Assembly (NCBI GenBank): GCA_977017575.1
Contig: CDRNVI010000029.1
Location: 868,001-932,000, forward strand
Length of the DNA: 64,000 nt
Direction of reading: 5' to 3'
DNA from: Paramoeba atlantica
Lineage: Eukaryota; Discosea
Position 1 is the stretch's first letter. Each line of letters starts with the position of its first letter. The translations under genes and the position numbers were made by a program. A model generated the notes under the pieces. The model saw only the letters and a program-made list of their open reading frames with translations. It searched no databases and was not told where the DNA came from. Shown here one piece after another: positions 49,604-59,165 of this stretch.

Positions 49604-51319
49604 CTAATCTCCCGCTTCACTGGAGCTCACCCGCATCCCACTGCTCGCGCGTATCTCCCTCTCCGTATGCAGTAACGTAATATTACGCAACAACGGGGCG
49701 GGACCCGGGCACGTGGCAACCGTCACCACCCCCGGCGGGGAGGGCGCGACATCACACCCCCCCACCGTAGCACAGCCTCCCCTCTCCACGTAGTCCCGCA
49801 CAAACCTCTGATGGTCCCTCCGCTGCGCCTGCACCACCGGAACCAGATTCGCCACCCTCCTCCCCTCCCGACTCCGTTTTCCAAAACGGTCCTCTCTCCC
49901 CCCCACCCCTCCATAACCCCGTACGCCGCCCCCCTCCCTTGCCCCCCCCGCCGTCCCCCCCCTCCCCACCACCCCCACCACCTGCGCATTCGTCATGCGC
50001 TCACACCCCCTCACATCCACCTCCGGGAGCCCCCCCCGCACCAGCCCCTCCAGCCCCCTTGCCGTTACGTTCGGGCACCCCACACAGGAGACCCTACGAA
50101 GGGCACGTCGTACCGTCCCGTGGGGCTCCACGAGACGCCCCACCACGTCATCGTGGACCCGGGTGCCATCGAGGGTGAGCTCCACGAGGGTGGGGAGACA
50201 GCCCGCCCGGAGCAGCCGCGCAAACGAGCCCGGGGGGATGGCCTTGCAGCCGGAGAGGGAGAGCGCGGTGAGGGCGGGGGGGAGGTACCGGAGGGACTGG
50301 TCCGTGAGGGACTCACAGTGGGTGAGGGTGAGCCGGTGGAGGGCGTGGAGCGCGGGGAGGGGGAGCATGCCGTGGGTGGTGAGTTGGAGCCACCAGGAGA
50401 GATCGAGGGCGTGGAGGGAGGCGGGGAGGGTGGGGGTGCGGGAGAGGAAGGTGTGGAGGGCGTTGTTGGTGAGTTCCGGGAGCGCGGCGAGGGAGAGGGC
50501 GGTGAGGTGGGGGAGGGTGGGGCAGAAGTGGAGGAGGAAGGCGTCGGTGAGTTTGTGGCAGCCGGAGACGTCGAGGGTGCGGAGGTGGTGCCCGGGGCGG
50601 GGGGTGGAGGGGGGGAGAAGGGGGGAGCAGCAGGGGGGTGGGGGAGGGAGAAAGGCGTTGTCGGAGAGAGACTCGCATCGAGCGAGTTTGAGTGAGGTGA
50701 GGTGTGGGCTGTGGTGAAGGATGTGTTGTATCCATGTGTCGCGTATTTCAAGACAGTAGGAAAAGTCCACACAGGTTAAGTAGCATGACCATCTTAGGTG
50801 TGAGTTAAAGGGACAGAATGATAAGCTTGGATTCGATTCAATAGGGGTAGTCATAAAACCACCTTTTGAGAGAACAGGGTTGTGTGTAATATTTAGATGT
50901 TTAAGATTAGGGCATATATTTAGCAAAGTAAGCATCGCATCGTCCTCCATCACATCGTCAACGTAAAGTACAGTTCGAGTAGATAATTCGTTGAAGCAAG
51001 TATTTCCTTCCTTTGATGACTCGATGTAACTTGCTATTTGCGTTGCGATTTGATCACCAGTTGTTTGATCACTGATTCGTACGGATGAAGCTTGAGGAAT
51101 TCGAATCGAAGACATATGCTGCAGAAGACCATCAGCAAGTCTACGTAGCAGGAATGCCGTAGATTGAGCTTCTGAGGGAGAGACCTTCAAGTCTTCGGTG
51201 CCATTATTCGCTGAACAAGCATATTCGCTTTTCAGTCCTTGAATCCTTACGTGCGCAGCTTCGTATGATAAACTGCGTATTTCTACGGCATCTAAGGAGC
51301 AAAATGCATGCTCATCCAT
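49604..51319 (-). CDS. Leucine-rich-repeat protein (AMN1/FBXL type)
   Basis: 571 residues. From about residue 125, cysteine-containing leucine-rich repeats follow one another: LLNICPNLKHLNITHNP, LTCVDFSYCLEIRDTWI, LTSLKLARCESLSDNAF, LRTLDVSGCHKLTDAFL, LHRLTLTHCESLTDQSL, LTALSLSGCKAI. This CC-type repeat is typical of FBXL/AMN1 proteins. No F-box is evident in the N-terminal 120 residues. The C terminus is Gly/Arg-rich and irregular. Codons for the repeat region are strongly GC-rich, while the first 200 codons are AT-rich like the neighbours. A ubiquitin-ligase adaptor or cell-cycle role is possible, not shown. Confidence 0.65.
   Translation of the reverse strand: MDEHAFCSLDAVEIRSLSYEAAHVRIQGLKSEYACSANNGTEDLKVSPSEAQSTAFLLRRLADGLLQHMSSIRIPQASSVRISDQTTGDQIATQIASYIESSKEGNTCFNELSTRTVLYVDDVMEDDAMLTLLNICPNLKHLNITHNPVLSKGGFMTTPIESNPSLSFCPFNSHLRWSCYLTCVDFSYCLEIRDTWIQHILHHSPHLTSLKLARCESLSDNAFLPPPPPCCSPLLPPSTPRPGHHLRTLDVSGCHKLTDAFLLHFCPTLPHLTALSLAALPELTNNALHTFLSRTPTLPASLHALDLSWWLQLTTHGMLPLPALHALHRLTLTHCESLTDQSLRYLPPALTALSLSGCKAIPPGSFARLLRAGCLPTLVELTLDGTRVHDDVVGRLVEPHGTVRRALRRVSCVGCPNVTARGLEGLVRGGLPEVDVRGCERMTNAQVVGVVGRGGTAGGAREGGGVRGYGGVGGREDRFGKRSREGRRVANLVPVVQAQRRDHQRFVRDYVERGGCATVGGCDVAPSPPGVVTVATCPGPAPLLRNITLLHTEREIRASSGMRVSSSEAGD
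49680..50700. other. GC-rich block within the leucine-rich-repeat gene
   Basis: A sharp change to very G+C-rich sequence near 50700, ending near 49620. All six frames become long and open here, and those extra frames are artefacts. The only comparable stretch is 16.5-17.45 kb. Confidence 0.7.
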
Positions 51320-51320
51320 C

Positions 51321-51341
51321 CTCAGAAAAAGATGAAAAGCA
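51321..51341 (-). promoter_or_regulatory. Acceptor-like pyrimidine tract + AG
   Basis: The minus strand reads TGCTTTTCATCTTTTTCTGAG and then GATG, where ATG is the start at 51319. This is a textbook acceptor shape one base before the start codon. Confidence 0.55.
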
Positions 51342-51714
51342 TTTACTGTGTCTAGAAGAGTAAAGTTTCAAGAATTTATACAAGAAAAATATTAGATGAA
51401 ATAGATCATTCACAACAATGTACCTCGAGCCTAAGAGGGTTCTACGCTTCGAATTGAGATTGACAAAAGTACGACCGATTTTGAAGAACCATGTGATACA
51501 TGTTTTGTACGTTGCATAGTAGTTCTATACATTGTATAGTACATGGGGGGGGTTACGGGTAGTGAGGTTTCAGCATAGAAAAAAGAATAAACTTTATTTG
51601 AGCCATAACGATGAAATTTCTTACATTTTTCTGACAGGCAACGAGCGACTATGCTACAGGATCTGTGTCGCTCGGAAAGTGTACCCCGGGACAATATAAA
51701 TTATCCTGGTTGTA
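51342..51714. other. Intergenic, nothing recognised
   Basis: Spacer with a G-run at 51545 and a small TTGTATAGT/TGCATAGT repeat. The frames present start without ATG or lack coding character. Confidence 0.45.
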
Positions 51715-52968
51715 TTACATCACTTTGATCTCTTTAGGTAACACAAGGCGTTCAGTAAGTATGCGATTGACATTGAGTCGAATAAGCGATTCTAGTTTTT
51801 CTTTACTGACTTCCCATTGTTTACCACCAACATTTGACTGTAGAGAGAAGTCCCATATCGGGGTGGAGAGAAGTGAAAGATAAATTTCTGTAGTTGTGCG
51901 TGATGTTTCCTCTTTGGGAACCCTATTTTTAGAAGACTGATTCCCATCTGTAGATGTCGAGTCTTGTTTTCTGTGCTTCCTCCAGAACCGCGTCTTTGGC
52001 ATTGCTCTTTTAGGATTCCTCAGAGGGTCCGACGAGAGACGCTCGTCGTTCATTTGGTTACGATTACTTCGATCAAGGGCTGTGTAAATGCTAAAACGAA
52101 GAGCACCAAAGAACCTTAGTTCGGTAACACGAAACCGTACAGGTAGCAAGACAAGTCCAGAGACGTTAGTGGGAATAGCTACCTTTGCATGCCCTGCAAT
52201 GGCAAAAGTTCCATCACTCTCAAAGAGGACTTCTAAATCCATTGATCGCTCCAGTGTTCTCTGTGTATGACTTGTATCCATTTCGGAATCAGCAGTCATG
52301 AACGGACCTTCCTTTGCAGAACTGTTGGAAAGATCTTCCGTAGAATCATCCATAGCACCAAGAAGGTGAGAGTCGGTCAGTTTGGAATTATTCTGCGATG
52401 ATCTACACGTAGAAATGTCTTCAATGCGCGGGATGCATTTTCCTAGCTTAATTTCGTCGAACATAACTTCCAAGACTTCCTGAGTGTCACGGCCCTTTCG
52501 GGACACATTTTCTGTTTTAGTACCATTGTTTTGAGCAGCCATCACAGAGTTTGCAAGTTGAAGAAGCTGATTTTCCGACGCAACGCAGAGCACGTTGTGT
52601 ACGTAATATGACAGAAGATCGTTCAACCAGCGAGTCGTACTGTGCTCCGTTATAGGATCAAAATCTTTAGAAAACAAAAACAACGGAAACATTGAACCTA
52701 AGTTTAAGGCGTTATGCCGGCTAGCTAACCTCTTACTTAGTAGCGAAGTGCGGGAAATTTCAATTTGCTCTGATCCTTGCTTGACACGATTCGTTTTTTC
52801 ACCCCTCGCGCTCTTTTTCTCAATGGAAGTTGTTTGTTCACTTTGTAGCAATAAACTAGAAACTAGACCGGTTACAACAACTGCGGTTACAACAACTGAA
52901 AGAGATGTTGCAATAAGGTAACCCATGTAGGGCGATGTAGAGCGAAAAAGCTGCCATATCAAATGCAT
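51715..52968 (-). CDS. SMP-domain membrane protein (Mmm1/TEX2-like)
   Basis: 417 residues. A single hydrophobic helix at ~15-40 (YLIATSLSVVVTAVVVTGLV) is followed by a basic linker. Then an SMP (synaptotagmin-like mitochondrial lipid-binding) pattern: TRWLNDLLSYYVHNVL, VLEVMFDEIKLGKCIPRI, a strand pair DLEVLFESDGTFAIAGHA, LLPVRFRVTELRFFGALRF, and the closing VSKEKLESLIRLNVNRILTERLVLP. N-terminal anchor plus SMP is the architecture of Mmm1, the ER subunit of ERMES, and of related TEX2/PDZD8 proteins that move phospholipids at ER contacts. Two polar insertions split the domain. Confidence 0.6.
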   Translation of the reverse strand: MHLIWQLFRSTSPYMGYLIATSLSVVVTAVVVTGLVSSLLLQSEQTTSIEKKSARGEKTNRVKQGSEQIEISRTSLLSKRLASRHNALNLGSMFPLFLFSKDFDPITEHSTTRWLNDLLSYYVHNVLCVASENQLLQLANSVMAAQNNGTKTENVSRKGRDTQEVLEVMFDEIKLGKCIPRIEDISTCRSSQNNSKLTDSHLLGAMDDSTEDLSNSSAKEGPFMTADSEMDTSHTQRTLERSMDLEVLFESDGTFAIAGHAKVAIPTNVSGLVLLPVRFRVTELRFFGALRFSIYTALDRSNRNQMNDERLSSDPLRNPKRAMPKTRFWRKHRKQDSTSTDGNQSSKNRVPKEETSRTTTEIYLSLLSTPIWDFSLQSNVGGKQWEVSKEKLESLIRLNVNRILTERLVLPKEIKVM

Positions 52969-53273
52969 TTCTTATTTAACTTGAGTATCTTCGATTCAAA
53001 ACTATAGCACATGTTCTCTGAAATTCCTGTTTTTATAAATAACCAAATAAAAATAACTGCAAATAAACAAGTAGAGCTTGTAAAATACTGTTTGTACAAT
53101 GAATGCTTAGTACAACAAATAGGTAAATCAAGATATTTTTTTGGCAACGGAAAATGATCGAAACAAGGGCGCGATCAGATCTCCATATTTAACCGGCAAG
53201 CATAACCAAAAAAACGAGTTCGATGAAGAGACATTGATGAACATTTCACAATCAAATCGTTGTCCCTGTTTTC
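52969..53273. other. Intergenic, nothing recognised
   Basis: AT-rich spacer downstream of RAD50 and upstream of the SMP gene. Confidence 0.5.
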
Positions 53274-56200
53274 TCATGAAGACAAAAGCTCTCCTATGGG
53301 TAGTTTATCAATTACAGAGTAGCGTCCATCCATCGTCTTGTGAACATAGTAGTACGACTCACATAAATTCGAATGACCTAGTTCTCGTACGAAAGGCTCG
53401 TCATGCGTAATCACAACAAGCTGAAAATGTCGCAACCCTTTTCGACTTTCTATAATGTTTCTTAAAGCTCGGGCTAACGATAAAATATTCTCTTCATCTA
53501 AATTCGTCGTGGGTTCATCAAGAACAAGTACGCCACAATCGCAACAAAAGGCGTCTGATAAAGCCAGACGTATGATTACTGAAGCTAGAACTTTTTGACC
53601 CGCGCTGCATCTACCTCGCAGGTCCAAATCCACATCTCCCTTACGCATAATCACACGGTACTTGTAGTTTCGTCTTGTAGCCATCGAGCCAGATGCATCC
53701 TCGTCAAATTTTATTTCAATCGTATCAATATCTGAACCAGCGTACGTAGCTTGCCACATCTGAGAAATAATTTCATTCAACTCACGCATCTTGTCCGCGT
53801 GATATTGAGTAACTGCACGATCTAACCCCTTGGCGTATTTTTCTACATCTGCATAGGCGAGCTCTGCTGTACGGAGTTTAATCTGGGTCGAAGCTAACCG
53901 ACGCTCTATATCAAAATACTTTTCATCTTCGAGTTTGAGCCTTCGAACACGTATGTCAGCAAGCAAGGGCTCCATGGAGCCGCTGAAACGCGAGCTCTCT
54001 AATTGAATGCGTGAGAATAATTGCTTTAGTTTAGTCTGAACGGTTTCCACACTATCTCTGGATGAGAATTCAATGATCTCTTTTAGAGTCTTGTCCTTCA
54101 GAATATTTTCGCGTAGTGAACGCGTTGAATCGTCTATCGCCAAAATATTGTTCTCAACCTTTTGAATGTCATCTTTCGCTTTGTAAATTTCGACCACGAG
54201 AGATAAATCACGCGCTACTGCTTCCTCCTTTTTAAGCGATTCCATAATCCAGTTCAATCGCTCACGTCGCTGCACTTCAAGGGATCGCACTTCCTCATAT
54301 TCTTTCTTCGCCTTCTCTAGAGCAATAAAAGCGACATGCACTCGTTCAGAATAATTGATTTCGGAGCCTTTGATAAAACGATCGACATTCGTGCGCATAT
54401 AATCCAGATTTGCTAATGCTTCATTCATTTTTGTTTTAGCCGTTCTTGTTCTTGCCTCATGCTGTGTAGTTAGATCCTTCTTATCGTTTACGATTTTAGT
54501 AAGTTTCGTATCGGTTTCCTTAATCTTTGTGTCGATTGAACAAAGAACACTTTGTGTTTTATCAATTTTTTCTCGCAAAGTCGAATGACGTTGAATCCAA
54601 TCTTTACTCCGCTTTAGTGCACTTTGTTTTTGATCTACCTCTCTTTGTTTAACGTGGACACGATCTCGGGCAATTTGCAGTTCTTTTGAGTAATTATCGT
54701 TCTTTGAGCGTAGTTCTTCGAGGGACGAAGTAAGGAGATGGACTTTGTTGCATGCGACGCTGTACTCATCAGAGACTTCAGTCAAGGATTGACTCCCAGT
54801 CAATGTCTCATTTTTTCGTTGGAGCTCGTTCAATTGCTCAACTATATCGTTCAACTCCTTTTCTGACTTCTTCAGAAAAACTATCTGTTGCAAGCTATCT
54901 CTAGTCTCTTGAAGAGTCTCTTGACTGACCAGAACCATGGACTCAGAATGTTTTACACGTTTGGTTGTTTCCTCCACTTCTCTAACGAGATCGACGATCT
55001 GAGCAGTAATAACAGATAAATTTTCGTTTACGCAAAAGAGTTCCTTAACATCTGTCTCTGTTTTCTTCAACTCAATCAATTCTGATTCTGTGTCACTATG
55101 GAGTTTTTCGATGTCCAAAAATTCTATCCTTCGCGCTTTCAACATTGTTTTCTGGACATCAAGAAATTCTTCGCGTGAGTTCCCATCTTCGAATCCACGC
55201 CCACACGTTTCACATTCCTCTTTTACAGAAAAATCAGAAATTCTTTTCTCAAGATGTTCAATAGCATTGCGACGGACAGCAAGATCAGACGACAAATCAT
55301 TGATCTTTCTTGCTTTTTCGGTGACCGAGTTAAATAAATCATACGTATTATCTTCAAAAGAAGATCCGAGCTGCGAGCACAAATTGCTCTTTTTTATGTC
55401 ACGGGAAGATTTTTCTTTCGAATACTTGAGCTCTGCTTCTTCAAGCTCTTTACACGTGATGGCATGTAATTTTTGAAAATCCAGGAGATCCCGCGTAACT
55501 CTCAAATGGTTTTCCACTAATTTTTCAAGCAATCTTTCTGTAAGAATTTTTCTTTCACTGATACTTTCGGCTTTAAGCATGTGCTTGCTGAGAAATGGAT
55601 CAACTTTTTCCTCGAGACATAAGGTAATCTCATGCAATTTGGCTTCTTTACTTTTCATCAAGAGTGATACTTTTGAAAGATTATCACGTTCTTGTTCACG
55701 CCTATCAAGTTCTTCGCGCAATTGCACCTCTCTTCCACGGAAAAGTTCAAGTTCGTTCAGCGTTTCACATATTCGTTTATCTACCTCGTCCTCCCTCATT
55801 TTGTCTTCGCGTATTGCAAGAATGCGTTTGGTACTCTCTAGTTCGTTCTGAAGACCTTGAACAAATTGGTCTGTAACGGACTGAAAATCTGCATCACTCT
55901 CATAGCTCCTTTGCATATTCGATATTTCATTCCTACATTCCTTCAAAATACTTTCATGAAATGATTTCTCCGAAATAGAAAGATGTTTTGTGTTGCTCAG
56001 CTTATCAAGCTCAGTTTGTTTTAGACTCATTTCCTTTAAAAGATCGCTGATAATCCCATCATATTGAGAACGCATCTCTGCAGTTTCACATTTTAAAAAG
56101 TCAAGCACCGAGCGCAATGCCATATCAGAAACAATATCTCGCTCTCCGGCTTTCCATTTTTTCTCATCAATAGAACTCAAAAGTTTGCGCAGATTTTCTT

Positions 56201-57299
56201 CCTCCTCGTCTCGTTTGACCTTATCCTCCGCAGCAGATTTTGATGCCGCTTCTATGAGACTTAATTTACTCAACTTTTCTGTCCGATTGTCATCTAGCGT
56301 TACAAGGAAGCTGTCAATCGACTTTTTTTCCTCACTCAAATCTTTTACGTTGTTTTCGCTCTTATACAGCGAAAGATGCACCTCTTCAATACCAGGAAAA
56401 GATTCCATAGATGTGCGACTAGTCAAATCTTGTAACGCCTTTCTACGTTCGTCAAGTGCTCCACTATGACGATCTTTTTGCTGTTGAAGTGTATTGACTT
56501 TTTCGGACACCGTGTCTACAGTACCCAAAACCTGCTTGAGTTTTCTAGATTCAAGCTCTAACTTTTCCAAACTTTTCTTTAGCTCCGCGACTTGCTTCTC
56601 TTTTTCATGTATTTCGCTTCGAAGAGTTTGCGCTTGATCGCAGTGTTCATGTAGAACTAAAAGAGTTGCCTCACTTTGCTTCGCCTGTGCTCTATAAGCC
56701 CGGGCGTTTTCCCGAAACTTCTCTAATGCACCAACGTATTTCGTAGATGCAAAAATATCGTCAAACCTCTTTTTAACTTCAGAAGGCGTTCCAAGTGGCC
56801 AATTACCATCCTCCTGGTGACAGAAAATAACATTCTCCAGAACCGCCCGACTAACACCCAACAATTCGGGAATAATTTTATCTATATCAGAGCAACGAAA
56901 TGTACATGCAACGACCTTGTTTGTGGAAGGATCTCTGTATGCGAGAGATGCATCAATGGTTTGTGTTGTCAATTTGTTTCGTACTATTGATGATTGGAAC
57001 GTTCTTGTAACCTGCATGTCATTTCCATTTTTTGCACGAAATGTAAATCGAATTTGAGCCCGTACCTCGGACTCGCCCAGAACTCTGGGGTCATGCACAA
57101 AGGAGCTTTTCTCAGCCCCTCCAAAGGGTAGTTCTCCAGTCGTTGCATTGAGGCAGGCTTCAATAACAGTAGTTTTTCCAGCCCCATTACGACCAAGAAT
57201 TATAGTAAGTGGGTGAAAGAAGTGCACGGTTTGAATCATATCGTGCTGAGGGGAGAAAGATCGTATCCCACAAAGTTGAATGTTGTGCAAACATGACAT
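53274..57299 (-). CDS. RAD50: RAD50 DNA double-strand-break repair ATPase
   Basis: I start this at the ATG at 57299 (1341 aa, beginning MSCLHNIQLCGIRSF), which aligns with the usual RAD50 start and lies 13 nt after an acceptor-like AG. N-terminal ABC half: ILGRNGAGKTT (Walker A) and VIFCHQEDGNW (Q-loop). Two long coiled coils flank CETCGRGF, the CxxC zinc hook for dimerisation. C-terminal half: GRCSAGQKVLASVIIRL (signature) and CGVLVLDEPTTNLDEEN (Walker B, D-loop), then VVITHDEPFV (switch His). All ATPase and hook residues are present, and length equals the family norm. Acts with MRE11 (not in this window) in break sensing and resection. Confidence 0.95.
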   Translation of the reverse strand: MSCLHNIQLCGIRSFSPQHDMIQTVHFFHPLTIILGRNGAGKTTVIEACLNATTGELPFGGAEKSSFVHDPRVLGESEVRAQIRFTFRAKNGNDMQVTRTFQSSIVRNKLTTQTIDASLAYRDPSTNKVVACTFRCSDIDKIIPELLGVSRAVLENVIFCHQEDGNWPLGTPSEVKKRFDDIFASTKYVGALEKFRENARAYRAQAKQSEATLLVLHEHCDQAQTLRSEIHEKEKQVAELKKSLEKLELESRKLKQVLGTVDTVSEKVNTLQQQKDRHSGALDERRKALQDLTSRTSMESFPGIEEVHLSLYKSENNVKDLSEEKKSIDSFLVTLDDNRTEKLSKLSLIEAASKSAAEDKVKRDEEEENLRKLLSSIDEKKWKAGERDIVSDMALRSVLDFLKCETAEMRSQYDGIISDLLKEMSLKQTELDKLSNTKHLSISEKSFHESILKECRNEISNMQRSYESDADFQSVTDQFVQGLQNELESTKRILAIREDKMREDEVDKRICETLNELELFRGREVQLREELDRREQERDNLSKVSLLMKSKEAKLHEITLCLEEKVDPFLSKHMLKAESISERKILTERLLEKLVENHLRVTRDLLDFQKLHAITCKELEEAELKYSKEKSSRDIKKSNLCSQLGSSFEDNTYDLFNSVTEKARKINDLSSDLAVRRNAIEHLEKRISDFSVKEECETCGRGFEDGNSREEFLDVQKTMLKARRIEFLDIEKLHSDTESELIELKKTETDVKELFCVNENLSVITAQIVDLVREVEETTKRVKHSESMVLVSQETLQETRDSLQQIVFLKKSEKELNDIVEQLNELQRKNETLTGSQSLTEVSDEYSVACNKVHLLTSSLEELRSKNDNYSKELQIARDRVHVKQREVDQKQSALKRSKDWIQRHSTLREKIDKTQSVLCSIDTKIKETDTKLTKIVNDKKDLTTQHEARTRTAKTKMNEALANLDYMRTNVDRFIKGSEINYSERVHVAFIALEKAKKEYEEVRSLEVQRRERLNWIMESLKKEEAVARDLSLVVEIYKAKDDIQKVENNILAIDDSTRSLRENILKDKTLKEIIEFSSRDSVETVQTKLKQLFSRIQLESSRFSGSMEPLLADIRVRRLKLEDEKYFDIERRLASTQIKLRTAELAYADVEKYAKGLDRAVTQYHADKMRELNEIISQMWQATYAGSDIDTIEIKFDEDASGSMATRRNYKYRVIMRKGDVDLDLRGRCSAGQKVLASVIIRLALSDAFCCDCGVLVLDEPTTNLDEENILSLARALRNIIESRKGLRHFQLVVITHDEPFVRELGHSNLCESYYYVHKTMDGRYSVIDKLPIGELLSS

Positions 57300-57310
57300 T
57301 ACTCTGAGAA

Positions 57311-57331
57311 CTAAAAGAAATAAAAGAGGCC
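57311..57331 (-). promoter_or_regulatory. Acceptor-like pyrimidine tract + AG
   Basis: The minus strand reads CCTCTTTTATTTCTTTTAG, ending 11 nt before the RAD50 ATG at 57299. It excludes the ATG at 57341, which lies upstream of the tract. Confidence 0.55.
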
Positions 57332-57518
57332 TTATACACAAGTTTCACTATTTCATAATACTCAATACTAGACTAATATGCTCACCAATATGGATCGTAC
57401 GCGCATACACGTACACGCATACATGTTCATAGTATTAACATTCATGCATGTACATGAACTGTATATGAACTTCCTACATGTACATACATGCATCTACCCG
57501 CTTACAATATCGAAAACA

Positions 57519-58730
57519 TCAGGTTCTTGTTGAAACTTGTTGGCCCTCATACTTCGTTCCTTTGCCTTGATATTGAGCTGCGCGTCCTTTCTCATCCAAT
57601 ATTACGAATGGATGAAACCAAAAGGAGAACTTCTTTTTGAGATGCTGAGTACAGAGGTTAACTGCTCGCTGCGCAACTTTATCTACGTGTGAAAAAAATA
57701 CAGGAATTATATTCGGTCGCCGGAAGTATATCTCAACGTCGCAACGAACACTTTGGCCCTCGTCAGAGGCGTTCCATGAAAGAAGTTTCAACATGGTATG
57801 CTCCATAATGTAAAATTCCATTTCCTTCAAACAAGCTTCACGAATCAGGTTTTCAACTTGCTCTGGCTCCGACTGACTAGTTACATCGCTGACGTGATGT
57901 GTCCATGCGCGCGGCTTTCCATACCTCGCGAGTAAATCTTTTAGCTCTACGATACCATGAAATCTTTTAGCGCTCACCTCATGTACTGCTCCAAATGGAA
58001 GATTCATTAGTTCAATGCTGTTTCTCAAAAAAGCGTGAAGCTCCATTCTTTTAGTTCCTGCTTGCAATAAATCCATCTTTGTTAAGACGAGTAGGCAAGG
58101 AATATTAAAAACATTGCTTCGATCTATAATTTCACGTAGAAATTTTTCTGTATCTGATCGAATAGTGCCACTTCCAGCCGGAATTACAGCCACAGAGACG
58201 TCCGCTCCCTGTAGCGTATCCCAAGCTGGTCGCTCAGCAGACACCCACGAGCGCTCCCTCCTATTTCGTGGTGTAAAAACACCCGGGGTATCCATTAATA
58301 TTAATTGTGTAGAATGAACGTGAGTGATTCCTTTCACCCAGGATGTCGTAGTATGTGGCCGAGAGGAGCGAGCAGAGATGTGGGAGGTGACACAGGTGTT
58401 CACAAGTTCAGATTTCCCTCCACTTGGCGGACCAATAAACGTGACTCGAGCCTCGTGGGGATCTTCGGGCTGCACCTCTACTTGGCGGATTCTTAAGGCC
58501 TCTTGCTTTTTCTTCGAGATTGCGTCCCAGCGACTCGTGTCGGTGAGAGGAAATACGTGCCCCACTGGAGTAAAATTCTTGTCTATATAGACTTTCTTAA
58601 AGATTTCTGCTTTAGTGTTGGTGCGCTCAGTGTCCGCTTCTTTAAGAACTTGTGATACTTTTCTTTCCCATTCTCTCCGTCGCTGAATTATACGCATGGT
58701 GAACAATCGTGTTGAGCGAAACGCCATCAT
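57519..58730 (-). CDS. Era-like GTPase, probably mitochondrial
   Basis: 403 residues. Two adjacent ATGs begin the frame; the Arg-rich start (FRSTRLFTMRIIQRRREW) suggests a mitochondrial leader. GTPase motifs: GPPSGGKS (G1), RPHTTTSWVKG (G2), MDTPGVFTP (G3), LTKMDLL (G4), VSAKRFHG (G5). The order and spacing are those of Era, which chaperones assembly of the small ribosomal subunit. The C-terminal region, where Era has a KH domain binding 16S/12S rRNA, has VEIYFRRPNIIPVFFSHVDK and a following helix, but no clear GxxG loop, so the RNA-binding part is diverged. Confidence 0.75.
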   Translation of the reverse strand: MMAFRSTRLFTMRIIQRRREWERKVSQVLKEADTERTNTKAEIFKKVYIDKNFTPVGHVFPLTDTSRWDAISKKKQEALRIRQVEVQPEDPHEARVTFIGPPSGGKSELVNTCVTSHISARSSRPHTTTSWVKGITHVHSTQLILMDTPGVFTPRNRRERSWVSAERPAWDTLQGADVSVAVIPAGSGTIRSDTEKFLREIIDRSNVFNIPCLLVLTKMDLLQAGTKRMELHAFLRNSIELMNLPFGAVHEVSAKRFHGIVELKDLLARYGKPRAWTHHVSDVTSQSEPEQVENLIREACLKEMEFYIMEHTMLKLLSWNASDEGQSVRCDVEIYFRRPNIIPVFFSHVDKVAQRAVNLCTQHLKKKFSFWFHPFVILDEKGRAAQYQGKGTKYEGQQVSTRT

Positions 58731-58749
58731 ATATATATATATATATATG
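58727..58749. repeat. (AT)n microsatellite
   Basis: About eleven AT units, beginning at the start codon region of the Era-like gene. Confidence 0.8.
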
Positions 58750-59165
58750 TATTAGATTGCCTATGCCCAGAACAAAATAAACAATTGCATGTCCTACTCT
58801 GAAAGTTGCTTAAAGCTTCGCACATGTATGAATTGCACCGTAAATTAAGTAAAAATAATTTATATTGTGCGTGCATTCCGTTCATGGATTTTTACTCGCA
58901 CTTTTAAGAGGGTTGAAACCTACGAAAGGCAAAACCTGACAAAACCCGCGAAGTCCACTCTGACGTAGTGAAGAAAAGTACTTAGTCAAAAATAGTGGAG
59001 AACAGTTGACCTCCGTCGTTCCCTTACTGAAATTATTCTGATATTCTTTTTTCTCAGTAAAAATCACCCTATCTAATAATTAGCGGACACCCGCCTTCCT
59101 CCACTCTTTTACCGCTGAGGATAGTATCACGGATTCTGATGACATTATAATAATGAACGAATAAA

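Noticed and set aside
49811-50717. Long plus-strand frames of 294 and 240 codons
   Set aside because: They lie opposite the leucine-rich-repeat gene in the GC-rich block, where all frames open up. Their products are Gly/Glu/Pro or Arg/Ser low complexity, while the minus frame has regular repeats.
51431-51694. Minus-strand 87-codon frame between the SMP and LRR genes
   Set aside because: No recognisable motif, irregular composition, and it fills a spacer where untranslated sequence is expected.
57300-57341. RAD50 start at the upstream ATG (57341)
   Set aside because: The extra 14 residues lie across an acceptor-like pyrimidine/AG site and do not align with the RAD50 start.
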